Source: DLKC01 sp002478885
GTDB taxonomy: Bacteria; Bacteroidota; Bacteroidia; Chitinophagales; Chitinophagaceae
Reading direction: 5' to 3'
Assembly: GCA_046329585.1 (NCBI GenBank)
Contig: JAXLUI010000001.1
Coordinates: forward strand, 2,232,001 to 2,296,000
DNA length: 64,000 nucleotides
Shown piece after piece: positions 24,126 to 33,092 of this stretch. The notes beneath the pieces were generated by a model that was not told the DNA's origin, did no database searches, and saw only the letters and a list, made by a program, of their open reading frames with translations. Made by a program: the position numbers and the translations under genes. Every line of letters begins with the position of its first letter. Within the stretch, counting starts at the first letter, position 1.

Positions 24126-25847
24126 TTACCCTATTTCTTCAAATTCGCGGTTAACGAATTCCATTAATGTTTTAATGTAGTCAGGCGAAAGGTCAAATTT
24201 CAGGCCCGCTGCCTCGTATAGTTCCGGCAGGGTTTTCGTTCCACCGAGTCTTAACGCGTTTATATAATGCGTTAAAGCCAGTTGGCGGTTTTGCTCATAC
24301 TGCATCCACAGGCCAATTGCGCCAAGTTGGGCAATGCCATATTCAATATAATAAAATGGAACTTCAAACAAATGCAATTGTCTCTGCCAGCCAGTTTCCC
24401 GGTATCGTTGCAGGCCATCAGTATCAACATTGGCGGGTGTGAACTCATTAAGTATCTCTACCCATTTTGCCGTACGCTCTTCAATTGTATGTGCCGGGTT
24501 TTCATAAACCCAATGTTGAAATTTGTCTATTGTAGCAATCCACGGGAAGATGGTAATAACACGCTCTAGTTGATGTTCCTTTGCCCGCTGTAACTCGTCG
24601 TCGTTGCTAAAAAAAGCTTGCCAATGGCTCATACTGAACAATTCCATCGACATACTGGCAACCTCGGCAATCTCCATTGGATAGTCTTTAAAGGCGCTCA
24701 GTTCAAGACCGTGCGACAAAAAAGAATGAATAGCATGGCCACCTTCATGTACCATTGTAATTACATCATCCATCTGGCCGGCCGCATTCATAAAAATAAA
24801 TGGTGCGCCACTCTCGGCTAATGGACAATTATAGCCGCCAGGCGCCTTCCCTTTTCTGCTTTCGAGATCAAAATGTTTCATCCTGTCCATCGTCCGCAAA
24901 CAGTCGGCAAAAAAAGGATGTATTGCTTCAAAACACTGTTTGGTCTTTTCAAGCAATTCTGTTCCCGTCCTAAAAGGATTTAGTGGTTGCGTTCCCTCTG
25001 GTTGTGCGTCAATATCCCATGGTTTCAACGTATCGAGACCGAGCTTGGCTCTCTTTTGTTCATAAATTTTCTCAACAATAGGCAATACATGCAATTTCAC
25101 GGCTTCATGAAAACGGTAGCAATCCTCTTTATTGTAATCAAATCTGCTAAGTTCCACGAACTTATAGTCACGATAATTGGCAAAACCCGCATTCACAGCA
25201 ACTTTATGCCTGCGTTCAATAAGCTGCGTAAACAGATCATGAAGCTCTTTCCGGTCTTGCAGGCGGCGTTCCTGTATCTTCCGGTAAACAGATTCGCGCA
25301 ACTTACGGTCGTGACTTTCCAAAAATTTGGAAGCCTGTTGTAAAGTATATTCCTGGCCATTCACCTCAACCGTCATTTTGCCCGATACCACAGCAAATTG
25401 CTGCTGCATCACACTTAATTCAGCTTGTAAAGCAATATTTTCTTCACGAAAAAGATCAATGTTCTTTTTAACCGTGCGCAGGTAGGTAAAATATTTTTGT
25501 TTGTCAAGCTCGCTGCTAAAACTACATGCAATCAGTTTCCGGTTAAGCTTATCTGCATACGGTTGCAATCTCGGCTGAATTTCCATGCAGAAATAAGTAA
25601 AGGCTTCTTCCAGCTCTTTGTCTGTTGTATCGCATGTCATACGTATCTGCCGCCAGCAGGCATCTTCACTAACCACCGCCTCCATTTCGCTTACATCCTT
25701 TAACCAATGCTCAAGGTCGGCTGGTGAGGAAATAGGCCTGTCAAGCAGTAGCCGAAAATAGGGTTCCAGCCCTTCCCAGGTAGTTACTTTAAAATCACCC
25801 GGAACAAAATGACGTTCCGTTCTTTTTATATCTGCGCTTAATAACAT
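24126..25847 (-). CDS. pepF: M3 family oligoendopeptidase F-like
   Basis: 573 residues from the ATG at 25847. An upstream ATG at 25874 adds only nine residues. The zinc site is HEGGH (367-371), with the third ligand glutamate in MEIAEVASMSMELF some 25 residues on. The helical lid and the C-terminal segment (FEVPFYYIEYGIAQLGAIGLW) match the PepF/M3B oligoendopeptidases. No signal peptide is present, so it acts in the cytoplasm on short peptides. Followed by a hairpin terminator, and preceded by a repeat at 25896 and a DUF5606 gene on the same strand. Confidence 0.93.
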   Translation of the reverse strand: MLLSADIKRTERHFVPGDFKVTTWEGLEPYFRLLLDRPISSPADLEHWLKDVSEMEAVVSEDACWRQIRMTCDTTDKELEEAFTYFCMEIQPRLQPYADKLNRKLIACSFSSELDKQKYFTYLRTVKKNIDLFREENIALQAELSVMQQQFAVVSGKMTVEVNGQEYTLQQASKFLESHDRKLRESVYRKIQERRLQDRKELHDLFTQLIERRHKVAVNAGFANYRDYKFVELSRFDYNKEDCYRFHEAVKLHVLPIVEKIYEQKRAKLGLDTLKPWDIDAQPEGTQPLNPFRTGTELLEKTKQCFEAIHPFFADCLRTMDRMKHFDLESRKGKAPGGYNCPLAESGAPFIFMNAAGQMDDVITMVHEGGHAIHSFLSHGLELSAFKDYPMEIAEVASMSMELFSMSHWQAFFSNDDELQRAKEHQLERVITIFPWIATIDKFQHWVYENPAHTIEERTAKWVEILNEFTPANVDTDGLQRYRETGWQRQLHLFEVPFYYIEYGIAQLGAIGLWMQYEQNRQLALTHYINALRLGGTKTLPELYEAAGLKFDLSPDYIKTLMEFVNREFEEIG

Positions 25848-25895
25848 AATAATACTTTTTTGGAGCCCAGGCATCAGTAAGTTATTTCAACATCC

Positions 25896-25915
25896 GTTGC
25901 GTCGCACTCTTGCGC
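25896..25915 (+). repeat. Dispersed 20-bp repeat, A subtype, solitary
   Basis: Core with the last five bases changed (TGCGC for TGTAC). It lies between the pepF start and the DUF5606 stop. Confidence 0.75.
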
Positions 25916-25954
25916 GCTACGTCCGCTATGCGGCAGGCTGGCTTGGTATGCGAC

Positions 25955-26455
25955 TTATTCAGCATCCTTCTTTTTTGCCGCTTTTTTCTTCGGCTTTTCA
26001 GGCTCGCTTACTGCAGCAACGGTTACCGCATCAGCCTCATTTTCGTCAGCCACTTCTGCTGCTGCTTCTTCGTTACTCAGTTTCAGTTCTATTGCATTGG
26101 CTTTGAGTATCCCAAACCAACGAACCATTTTCTTCATGTCGCTGGAGTAAACCCTGTCGAAATCCATCTCCGGATATACTTTTTCAAAATATTTTTTAAT
26201 AGCTGCAGCATCCTTTTCAGAGGGCAGTTGCTCCGAGCTTGCATCCATCGATTTGAAAATATCGATCAGGTTAACGTTTTCGTGCTGCGTATACACTTCA
26301 ATACTCTCAAGGTGAGAAAAACTGTGTTGGCGGCTGGAGATAAATTTGCTCGTCTTGTCATCTAATGAACGAACAATTGCGCCATCTGTCTTGCTGGCAA
26401 TCATTTCAAAGAGTCCGCCAAGGCCCGTTACACTGATCAGTTTGCTGTATTCCAT
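25955..26455 (-). CDS. DUF5606 domain protein
   Basis: 166 residues. The first 130 residues form DUF5606: SKLISVTGLGGLFEMIASKTDGAIVRSLDD, then HSFSHLESIEVYT, then VYSSDMKKMVRWFGIL. This family is confined to Bacteroidota and has no known function. The C-terminus is a charged tail rich in Ala, Glu and Lys (PKKKAAKKKDAE), probably disordered. It is cytoplasmic by the absence of a signal. It lies upstream of pepF with a repeat between them. Confidence 0.87.
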   Translation of the reverse strand: MEYSKLISVTGLGGLFEMIASKTDGAIVRSLDDKTSKFISSRQHSFSHLESIEVYTQHENVNLIDIFKSMDASSEQLPSEKDAAAIKKYFEKVYPEMDFDRVYSSDMKKMVRWFGILKANAIELKLSNEEAAAEVADENEADAVTVAAVSEPEKPKKKAAKKKDAE

Positions 26456-27199
26456 TTAATTAATTTTTGTAGAGGTTGCAAAATAAGGGAAAAATGGTCA
26501 GCCGCAGCCAGTAAGGCTAAAAGGAAATCTTAAAGCCAGTTGCCACAGCATAATAACGCAAAACCCGGCATAGAGTATTGCGGTCTTCCATTGATAAACC
26601 TTGCGTCTCTTTGTTACAATACCTGGTCATATTGTAACCTGCAGTCAATGCAAAGACTGTATTACCTATAGTCTTTAACCGATTACCGGACTGGGGTGCT
26701 GGAATTATCAAACCATAACTTATTCATAATCAACACCTTATTTTTAAGCTCCGGGTATAGGCACATTTATTGTCTCATTTGGATAGAAATAAATTTTTTT
26801 ACTTTAAGGTTTGAGAATTTCCGTTTTTAACTTGCAGCGCCTGCTAATGTCAGGGCAGCCAATTCAAATGTTATTAATGCAATAAAGTAGTAAGGTTCAA
26901 ATCGTAGAATATCATAAGCGGAACCAAACTACGAAGGCCCGTTTGAATTCAGTATCCATGTTAAGCTACTCCACTCAAAAAAATATGTTGCCGCTAGATC
27001 TATGGCAACCTGTATTCATTTGCCTAAATATGGCTTAATTAGTTTTTTGAATAGCTGAGTAGGAAAAGATTACTGCAATAAAATACCTTGATTATGAGGC
27101 TAGTAGCTATTTACGAAAAATTAATATGGGCATTGAAAAGGCATTTGAATTATCTTGCGCACTTTGAAAAGTAACTAAAGAGACAAACACCACTGTTCT
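26456..27199. other. Long non-coding region upstream of the polysaccharide locus
   Basis: 744 bp. Apart from a possible gene remnant at 26517-26711 (- strand), no coding region is supported. The sequence is AT-rich toward 27199 and should hold the promoter of the export operon, but no clean TAnnTTTG box was found. Confidence 0.6.
26517..26711 (-). pseudogene. Possible remnant of an outer-membrane protein gene
   Basis: A 64-residue frame that reads as the end of an outer-membrane beta-barrel: NTVFALTAGYNMTRYC, then VLRYYAVATGFKISF, ending in Phe as many such proteins do. There is no signal peptide and no start context, and the barrel would be far too short. It may be the 3' relic of a deleted gene left at the edge of the polysaccharide locus, or a chance frame. 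Low certainty. Confidence 0.25.
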
Positions 27200-28009
27200 A
27201 TGGATGTGAAAAAAACATTTCAGTTTTCAGTCTTAATGATTTCTATTTCCGCGGCATTGTTTTCCTGTAAAACTTACGAAAAGATTCCTTATTTCAAAGA
27301 CATTTCAGATACCTCAAAGCCCGTTTCAGCAAAACTGCAGAATTTTAGTTATCCGCTTATTCAACCCGATGACATATTGCTTATAAGCATTCTTACGCTT
27401 GATGAAAAATCAAATGCCCTTTTTGCAGCAGGCAATACTGTGGTTTCCGCAATAGGTTCGAGCAGCTCAACCACCAGTCTGGGCAACCAGGTTACTGCAG
27501 GACATATGGTAGATAAAGAAGGAAATATTGAACTACCCATCGTCGGTATTATCCATGTGCAGGGCATGACTACTTTCCAGGCAAAAGAACAGATCAAACA
27601 AAAAGTAAAGGATCTCTATAAAGAAGCAACGGTGGACGTTCGGTACAATAATTTTAAAATAACAGTTATGGGGGAAGTGTTGCGCCCAGCAACTTACACC
27701 ATACCCAACGAAAAGATAAACCTGCTTGATGCTCTGGGTATGGCAGGGGATATGACTATTTACGGCAAAAGGGATAATGTGTTACTGATTCGGGATTCAG
27801 CCGGCACAAAAAATATGGTACGACTTAACCTTAATTCAAAAGATATAATAAGTTCTCCTTACTTCTGGCTGAAACAAAGCGATGTGATCTATGTTGAACC
27901 TGATAAATCAAAGGCCGCAAGCCTCGATATGGCGAAAACAAGGAATTATGCCCTGGCTGCATCACTTCTTTCGCTGCTGATCGTAATAGCAACAAGAGTA
28001 AATTATTAA
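27200..28009 (+). CDS. Polysaccharide export outer-membrane lipoprotein (Wza-like)
   Basis: 269 residues. The lipoprotein signal ends in AALFSC with Cys23 as the lipidated residue. The poly-export (PES) domain follows: YPLIQPDDILLISI and VDKEGNIELPIVGIIHVQGMTTFQAKEQIK. The SLBB-type part is VTVDVRYNNFKITVMGEVLRPATYTIPNEKINLLDALGMAGD-like. A C-terminal hydrophobic segment (YALAASLLSLLIVIATRV) could cross the membrane. Wza-family proteins form the outer-membrane channel for capsule or exopolysaccharide. It is the first gene of the locus, 19 bp before the tyrosine kinase gene, and operates with it. Confidence 0.92.
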   Translation: MDVKKTFQFSVLMISISAALFSCKTYEKIPYFKDISDTSKPVSAKLQNFSYPLIQPDDILLISILTLDEKSNALFAAGNTVVSAIGSSSSTTSLGNQVTAGHMVDKEGNIELPIVGIIHVQGMTTFQAKEQIKQKVKDLYKEATVDVRYNNFKITVMGEVLRPATYTIPNEKINLLDALGMAGDMTIYGKRDNVLLIRDSAGTKNMVRLNLNSKDIISSPYFWLKQSDVIYVEPDKSKAASLDMAKTRNYALAASLLSLLIVIATRVNY

Positions 28010-28028
28010 GGCATATAACGAAAAGAGA

Positions 28029-30425
28029 ATGAATAGTAAAGTGAATAACCGCTTTTCCGGTGACGGGGATGATTTCGATATAAAAAAATTGCTGTCCAGG
28101 TTCATCGACCATTGGAAACTGTATGCAGTTTCATTGGCTGCGTGTGTGGTTTTGGGACTTCTTTTTATCAGGTATTCTACGCCACTTTATTATGCCCACG
28201 CAAAAGTATTGGTGCAGGATCAGGACAGCAAGTCAGGTAATTCCATGTTTGGGCTCTCCTCTTCTATGCTTCAGGATTTTGGTAGCTTGTTCAATGTAAA
28301 AAGCAATGTAAACAACGAATTGGCAATCTTGAAGGCAAGGGATCTTATGGACAAGATGACGAGGGAAAACCACCTGAATATACTTTATTACCGCAAAGGA
28401 AGGGTGCGTAGTGTTGAATTATACCAGCAGAGTCCTTTTGCCGTTACCTATGTCCCGCTAAACGATTCTATTACAGGTGCAGATTTCGATATCAGCTTCA
28501 GCAATAAAAAGCAGGGAATGGATTTCAGCCTGGCAGGCGAATCCCTGGACTCATCTTTTGCCGGTGAAGGAAAATTCGGTGACACTATTTTAACTGCACT
28601 GGGTAAAATATGTGTCAATCCAACCGGGAAACAATTCGAGCCCGGGTATGACTATCATTTTAGGATATCATCGATTGATGAGGTAGTTTCCGGCATCGCT
28701 GAGAAAATGAGCTTTGCCATAGATGACAAAGAAGCGAGTGTGATCAGCCTTACCTACAGTTCAAATGTGCCACAAAAAGCCGAAGATATACTAAGGACAC
28801 TCATTGATGATTACATCTCGTACAACCTCAATCAGAAAAACCAGATTATCGACAGTTCGCTGCTGTTTATTAATACACGTATCGGAATTGTGGTTACCGA
28901 ACTCAACAAAATTGAATCTGAAATTCAGGGATTTAAGCAGCGTAACAATATTGCTGATCTCAGTGAACAGGCAAAAGCACTTATCGACAATTCTACAGCC
29001 TATAAGGACAAATTGAACGAGGTTGAAGTGCAGTTGAATGTTATCAAAAGCACGCTGGCTTATGTACAGGATGAAAAAACAAATTCAAGGGCGGTGCCGG
29101 CGACGCTTAATCCAGATCCCAATTTCATTGCACTGATACAACAGTACAATAGTTTGATTGCTATACGTGAACAGCAGGCACTTTCAACAACAGATAAAAA
29201 CCCGATTCTGAATAACCTGGATCTGCAAATAACTGCTGTTAGGGCCAACATTGTAAAAAGTCTGCAGAATCAGCAAAAAGCAATGGAGATCAGCAAGCAG
29301 AGAATCCTTTCTGAAAATACACAGCTATCATCCTTTGTCCAAAGTGTGCCACGACAGGAAAGAGAATACATTGACCTGTCAAGGGAACGGGACGTAAAAC
29401 AGGCAATATATCTGTACCTGCTGCAGAAAAAAGAAGAGACAGCCATATCAAGAGCTTCCAACATTGCGAGTGCTAGTGTTATTGAAAGTCCAAAAACAGA
29501 ATACAAACCTTATTTTCCAAATAAGACAATGGTGTTGGCTTTTGCACTGATATTAGGGCTCGGATTACCGACTGCCTTTGTTATGCTTAAGGATACACTC
29601 AACACTAAGATTCGCGAAAAAAATGATATAACAGATCATACCAATTGCACTATTTTGGCAGAAATAGGCCACAGTGAAGGAGCAGAAATCATTACTTCAA
29701 AAGAAAAAATCCGCACGGTTGTTGCTGAGCAGTTTCGCATGTTCAGAACCAATATGGATTTTGTGATAGGAACCAAATCCTGCCCGATCATCCTGCTTAC
29801 CTCATCAATAACAGGTGAAGGAAAATCTTTTATTGCAGCAAATCTTGGGCACGTTTATGCACTCTCTGGTAAAAAAGTGTTATTGATGGAATTGGACCTC
29901 CGTAAACCCAAACTTTCGGGTATGCTGGGCCAAAGCAATAGCACCGGGTTTTCCAATTACGTCATTTCAGGTGAACAGGTAAGAAATTTTATAAAGGTAT
30001 TACCGGAAAGCCCTAATGTTCATTTGCTTAGTTCAGGGCCGGTTCCTCCCAATGCAGCTGAATTGCTCATGAAGACGGAAACATCCGAAATGTTTGCCCA
30101 GTTGAAAGAACTGTACGACATTATTATCATAGACGCTCCACCGATTGGTGCGGTAACCGATGCCCAGATTTTGGCAAAGCACAGCGACGTAAATCTTTAT
30201 GTGGTGCGGCAGGCGTACACATTTAAAGGCAACCTGGAAATTATCAACGATATTGTTGGCACCGGTAAGTTCTCCAATCTTTATATTGTTGTAAATGATG
30301 TAAAAAAAGGAGCTTCTTACAGGTATGGGTATGGGTATGGTTATGGCTATGGTTACGGGTATGGTTACGGATATGGCAACGATGAATCCCGTAAAAAGAA
30401 CCGAAAGTCGAAGAGCATACTTTAA
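28029..30425 (+). CDS. Polysaccharide co-polymerase and tyrosine autokinase (Wzc-like)
   Basis: 798 residues. It has an N-terminal Wzz domain with a first membrane helix (WKLYAVSLAACVVLGLLFI) and a coiled-coil periplasmic part. A second membrane helix lies near residue 500 (TMVLAFALILGLGLPTAFVML). The cytoplasmic BY-kinase domain has Walker A SSITGEGKS (about 594-602), Walker A' LLMELDLRKP and Walker B IIIIDAPPIG (about 698-707). The tyrosine-rich C-terminus is a run of nine Tyr-Gly pairs (766-783), then a basic tail. Cycles of tail phosphorylation control chain length and export in the family. No matching low-molecular-weight phosphatase gene lies in the window. Confidence 0.94.
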   Translation: MNSKVNNRFSGDGDDFDIKKLLSRFIDHWKLYAVSLAACVVLGLLFIRYSTPLYYAHAKVLVQDQDSKSGNSMFGLSSSMLQDFGSLFNVKSNVNNELAILKARDLMDKMTRENHLNILYYRKGRVRSVELYQQSPFAVTYVPLNDSITGADFDISFSNKKQGMDFSLAGESLDSSFAGEGKFGDTILTALGKICVNPTGKQFEPGYDYHFRISSIDEVVSGIAEKMSFAIDDKEASVISLTYSSNVPQKAEDILRTLIDDYISYNLNQKNQIIDSSLLFINTRIGIVVTELNKIESEIQGFKQRNNIADLSEQAKALIDNSTAYKDKLNEVEVQLNVIKSTLAYVQDEKTNSRAVPATLNPDPNFIALIQQYNSLIAIREQQALSTTDKNPILNNLDLQITAVRANIVKSLQNQQKAMEISKQRILSENTQLSSFVQSVPRQEREYIDLSRERDVKQAIYLYLLQKKEETAISRASNIASASVIESPKTEYKPYFPNKTMVLAFALILGLGLPTAFVMLKDTLNTKIREKNDITDHTNCTILAEIGHSEGAEIITSKEKIRTVVAEQFRMFRTNMDFVIGTKSCPIILLTSSITGEGKSFIAANLGHVYALSGKKVLLMELDLRKPKLSGMLGQSNSTGFSNYVISGEQVRNFIKVLPESPNVHLLSSGPVPPNAAELLMKTETSEMFAQLKELYDIIIIDAPPIGAVTDAQILAKHSDVNLYVVRQAYTFKGNLEIINDIVGTGKFSNLYIVVNDVKKGASYRYGYGYGYGYGYGYGYGYGNDESRKKNRKSKSIL
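30324..30377 (+). repeat. In-frame hexanucleotide tract encoding nine Tyr-Gly pairs
   Basis: Nine consecutive TAY-GGN codon pairs in the kinase C-terminus. Synonymous variation among units (ggg, ggt, ggc, gga; tat, tac) indicates selection on the protein rather than a fresh expansion. Confidence 0.9.
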
Positions 30426-30451
30426 GTCGAGTGTTGTTTAAAATATACCTG

Positions 30452-31408
30452 ATGAAAAATGACATAATCTGCAGCATTATTATTCGATCATATAATGAAG
30501 AAAAACATATCGGTCGTTTAATAGATGGAATAAATAAACAAAAGAATGTTACAGGCATTGAAATAATTGTAGTCGATTCCGGGTCCACTGACTCCACCAC
30601 TTATATCGCCCATAAAATGGGGGCTTCTGTAATCAGCATCAGGTCCGGGGATTTTTCCTTTGGCAGGGCTTTGAACATTGGCTGCAGTGCTGCAAAGGGT
30701 AAATACCTGCTTTTTGCCAGCGCACACGTTTATCCGCTCTACACAAACTGGATTGAAAAAATGTTAAAGCCGTTTGAAGACGAAAAAGTCGGCCTCGTTT
30801 ACGGAAGGCAAACCGGTAATGAAAACACCAGGTATTCCGAGCTTCAGTTAATGAATAAATGGTTTCCGAAAGAATCCAACTACAATCAACTCACCCCATT
30901 TTGCAATAATGCGAATGCTATCGTAAGAAGATCGCTCTGGGAAGAACAGCCATATGATGAAAGCTTAACGGGCCTGGAAGACCTCGACTGGGGCCTCAAA
31001 ATCCAGAAAAAAGGATGGAAAATTGTGTATGAAGCCCACGCTTCTATAGTGCATGTTCATGAAGAAAATGCCTCGAAAATTAAGAACAGGTATAGGCGCG
31101 AAGCAATCGCATTAAAAAGAATATTGCCCAACCAGTCGATGAACTTATTCGATTTCATACGACTCACGGTTATCAACATTGTCATCGACGTTTTTCATGC
31201 TTTCCACGAAAGAAAATTGTTCCTCAACTTTAGAGACATTGTACAATTCAGGACCATGCAATTTCTCGGAACATATATTGGATTTCGGCAAAAAAATGAA
31301 GTTGATGCACAATTGAGGAAACGCTTTTATTATCCGAATGAACTGAAGAAAAAAAATAAAGAACCCGAATACGGAGAACGAATAATATATAGCGCCGTCG
31401 AAAGCTGA
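30452..31408 (+). CDS. Glycosyltransferase family 2
   Basis: 318 residues from the ATG at 30452; an upstream TTG is unlikely. The GT-A fold begins ICSIIIRSYNEEKHIGRLIDGI, with EIIVVDSGSTDSTTYIAHKMGA as the nucleotide-sugar motif. RALNIGCSAAKGKYLLFASAH follows, where the usual DxD is replaced by SAH. The acceptor-side motif is LTGLEDLDWGLKIQKKGWKIVYEAHA. No membrane helices are present. The SAH in place of a DxD motif is worth noting; many GT2 enzymes tolerate such change. It lies 26 bp after the kinase gene, and its sugar donor is unknown. Confidence 0.9.
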   Translation: MKNDIICSIIIRSYNEEKHIGRLIDGINKQKNVTGIEIIVVDSGSTDSTTYIAHKMGASVISIRSGDFSFGRALNIGCSAAKGKYLLFASAHVYPLYTNWIEKMLKPFEDEKVGLVYGRQTGNENTRYSELQLMNKWFPKESNYNQLTPFCNNANAIVRRSLWEEQPYDESLTGLEDLDWGLKIQKKGWKIVYEAHASIVHVHEENASKIKNRYRREAIALKRILPNQSMNLFDFIRLTVINIVIDVFHAFHERKLFLNFRDIVQFRTMQFLGTYIGFRQKNEVDAQLRKRFYYPNELKKKNKEPEYGERIIYSAVES

Positions 31409-31474
31409 ATTAGAATGTCCTTTTAAAAGGTGGATCAACCGATTTTCTGCCAGAACAATATAAAAACAATAGCA

Positions 31475-32155
31475 ATGGATAAATACAAAATGGTCGCAAT
31501 GGTACCGATGCGACATTCCAGTGAAAGAGTTAAGGGCAAAAATTACCGGGATTTTGCCGGTAAACCACTTTTTCATCATATCATCGAAGCGTTACTGGGC
31601 TGCAAAGCAATTGATAAAGTGATTATTGATACCGACAGCCCCGATATCATGGAACAAACCCGGAAGCATTTCCCGGATGTATTGTTACTGGAACGGCCTG
31701 AACACCTGCGTGATGGGGCAATACCAATGAATGATGTATTGTTGAACATCGTTCGCCAGGTTACTTCAGATTTTTACCTGCAAACGCATAGTACCAATCC
31801 AATACTTACAAGCCAGTCTCTCACAAATGGTATTGAAAAATTCTTAAGCGTTTATCCGGTATACGATTCTTTATTTTCCGTTACGAGAAGACAAGTCCGT
31901 TATTGGGACCAATTGGCAAGGCCTATAAACCATAATCACAATATCTTGCTCAGAACGCAGGATTTGCCACCTGTCTTCGAAGAAAATTCCTGCATGTACA
32001 TTTTTACCGAAGAGATATTGCAACGCAAACACAACAGGATCGGGGACCGTCCATTCTTGTTTGAAATACCAGAAATTGAGTCGCAGGACATCGATATCGA
32101 ACTCAATTTTTCGGTAGCAGAATTCCTCTTTAAAAAAACGAGATCAATCTTATAA
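31475..32155 (+). CDS. NeuA-type cytidylyltransferase (CMP-sugar synthetase-like)
   Basis: 226 residues from the ATG at 31475, preferred to an upstream GTG at 31430. The nucleotide-binding start MVAMVPMRHSSERVKGKNYRDFAGKPL corresponds to the PxRxxSxRxxxKN motif of CMP-acylneuraminate/CMP-KDO synthetases. DKVIIDTDSPDI, FYLQTHSTNPILTSQSL and the C-terminal EIPEIESQDIDIELNFSVAEFL fit the family. It should activate an acidic sugar or related hydroxy acid as a CMP derivative. No NeuB-type condensing enzyme is in the window, so the substrate is open. It sits directly before a 2-hydroxyacid dehydrogenase (1-bp gap) and an SDR gene. Confidence 0.85.
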   Translation: MDKYKMVAMVPMRHSSERVKGKNYRDFAGKPLFHHIIEALLGCKAIDKVIIDTDSPDIMEQTRKHFPDVLLLERPEHLRDGAIPMNDVLLNIVRQVTSDFYLQTHSTNPILTSQSLTNGIEKFLSVYPVYDSLFSVTRRQVRYWDQLARPINHNHNILLRTQDLPPVFEENSCMYIFTEEILQRKHNRIGDRPFLFEIPEIESQDIDIELNFSVAEFLFKKTRSIL

Positions 32156-32156
32156 A

Positions 32157-33092
32157 ATGAAAGTATTAATTACATGCCCGCCAATGCTTAGAAGGGTGGA
32201 CGAATTCAGGCATTTTTTCGAGGCTAAAGGAATAGAGCTCGTTACACCGGATGTTGTGCAGACCTTAACAGAAGAAGAACTGCTCAATATTCTCCCTGGT
32301 ATGGATGCATGGATCATAGGCGATGATCCCGCAACGGAAAGGGTGTTTGCTGCGGGCAAAGCTGGAAAACTAAAAGCCGCTGTTAAATGGGGAGTCGGAG
32401 TAGATAATGTAGATTTCACTGCAGCAAAAAAATTAAATATTCCAATATCAAATACGCCACAAATGTTCGGTAACGAAGTCGCCGACGTTGCTATTGCTTA
32501 TTTTACCGGGCTCGCCCGGCAGACTTATCGCATAGATCGCGAAGTTCGAAAGGGTAACTGGATAAAACCTGCTGGTATGTCGCTGTCAGGCAAAACGGTT
32601 GCTTTGATAGGGCTAGGTGATATTGGCCTTGCAACCGCCCGGCGCCTGCTCGGCTTCGATGTCATCGTAAACGGATACGATCCTTACGCCAAAAAAACAG
32701 CAGAAGAAATAGGCATACAGGCGATTTTAAATTTTCCAGACCAGTTGGATAAAGCCGATTTCATCATACTTACCTGCGCCTTAACGCCGGCTACAAAACA
32801 TATCATCAATAGGGAAACCATCAATTTAGTTAAAGATGGCGTACATATTGTAAACGTGTCAAGAGGCCCGCTCATTGATGAAGCCGCCTTATCCGATGCG
32901 TTGCTCTCCGGCAAAGTAGCATCAGCTGCACTGGAGGTATTTGAAACAGAACCCCTTCCTGCCGGTAGCCCGCTTCGCCAGTTCGAGCAGTGCATTTTTG
33001 GAACACACAATGGCTCAAATACCATCGAAGCTGTTCGACGGGCATCAATGAAGGCAATCGAGTTATTATTTGGTTTTTTAAACATCTCATAA
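32157..33092 (+). CDS. D-isomer-specific 2-hydroxyacid dehydrogenase (phosphoglycerate dehydrogenase-like)
   Basis: 311 residues. The Rossmann motif is VALIGLGDIGLATARRLLGFDV (GLGDIG). The family's catalytic set is visible: Arg in VSRGPLIDE-type context, Glu in LEVFETEPLP, and His in FGTHNGS. The substrate domain contains KWGVGVDNVDFTAAKKLNIPISNTP. It lacks the C-terminal ACT/regulatory domain of SerA. Placed in the polysaccharide locus between a cytidylyltransferase and an SDR, it likely oxidises or reduces a sugar-derived hydroxy acid for glycan synthesis rather than serving serine synthesis; that is inference. Its stop overlaps the next start (TAATG). Confidence 0.9.
   Translation: MKVLITCPPMLRRVDEFRHFFEAKGIELVTPDVVQTLTEEELLNILPGMDAWIIGDDPATERVFAAGKAGKLKAAVKWGVGVDNVDFTAAKKLNIPISNTPQMFGNEVADVAIAYFTGLARQTYRIDREVRKGNWIKPAGMSLSGKTVALIGLGDIGLATARRLLGFDVIVNGYDPYAKKTAEEIGIQAILNFPDQLDKADFIILTCALTPATKHIINRETINLVKDGVHIVNVSRGPLIDEAALSDALLSGKVASAALEVFETEPLPAGSPLRQFEQCIFGTHNGSNTIEAVRRASMKAIELLFGFLNIS

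Noticed and set aside
26870..26930. Possible tRNA, because of a GGTTCAAATC stretch
   Set aside because: No acceptor stem, anticodon arm or D arm can be formed around it.
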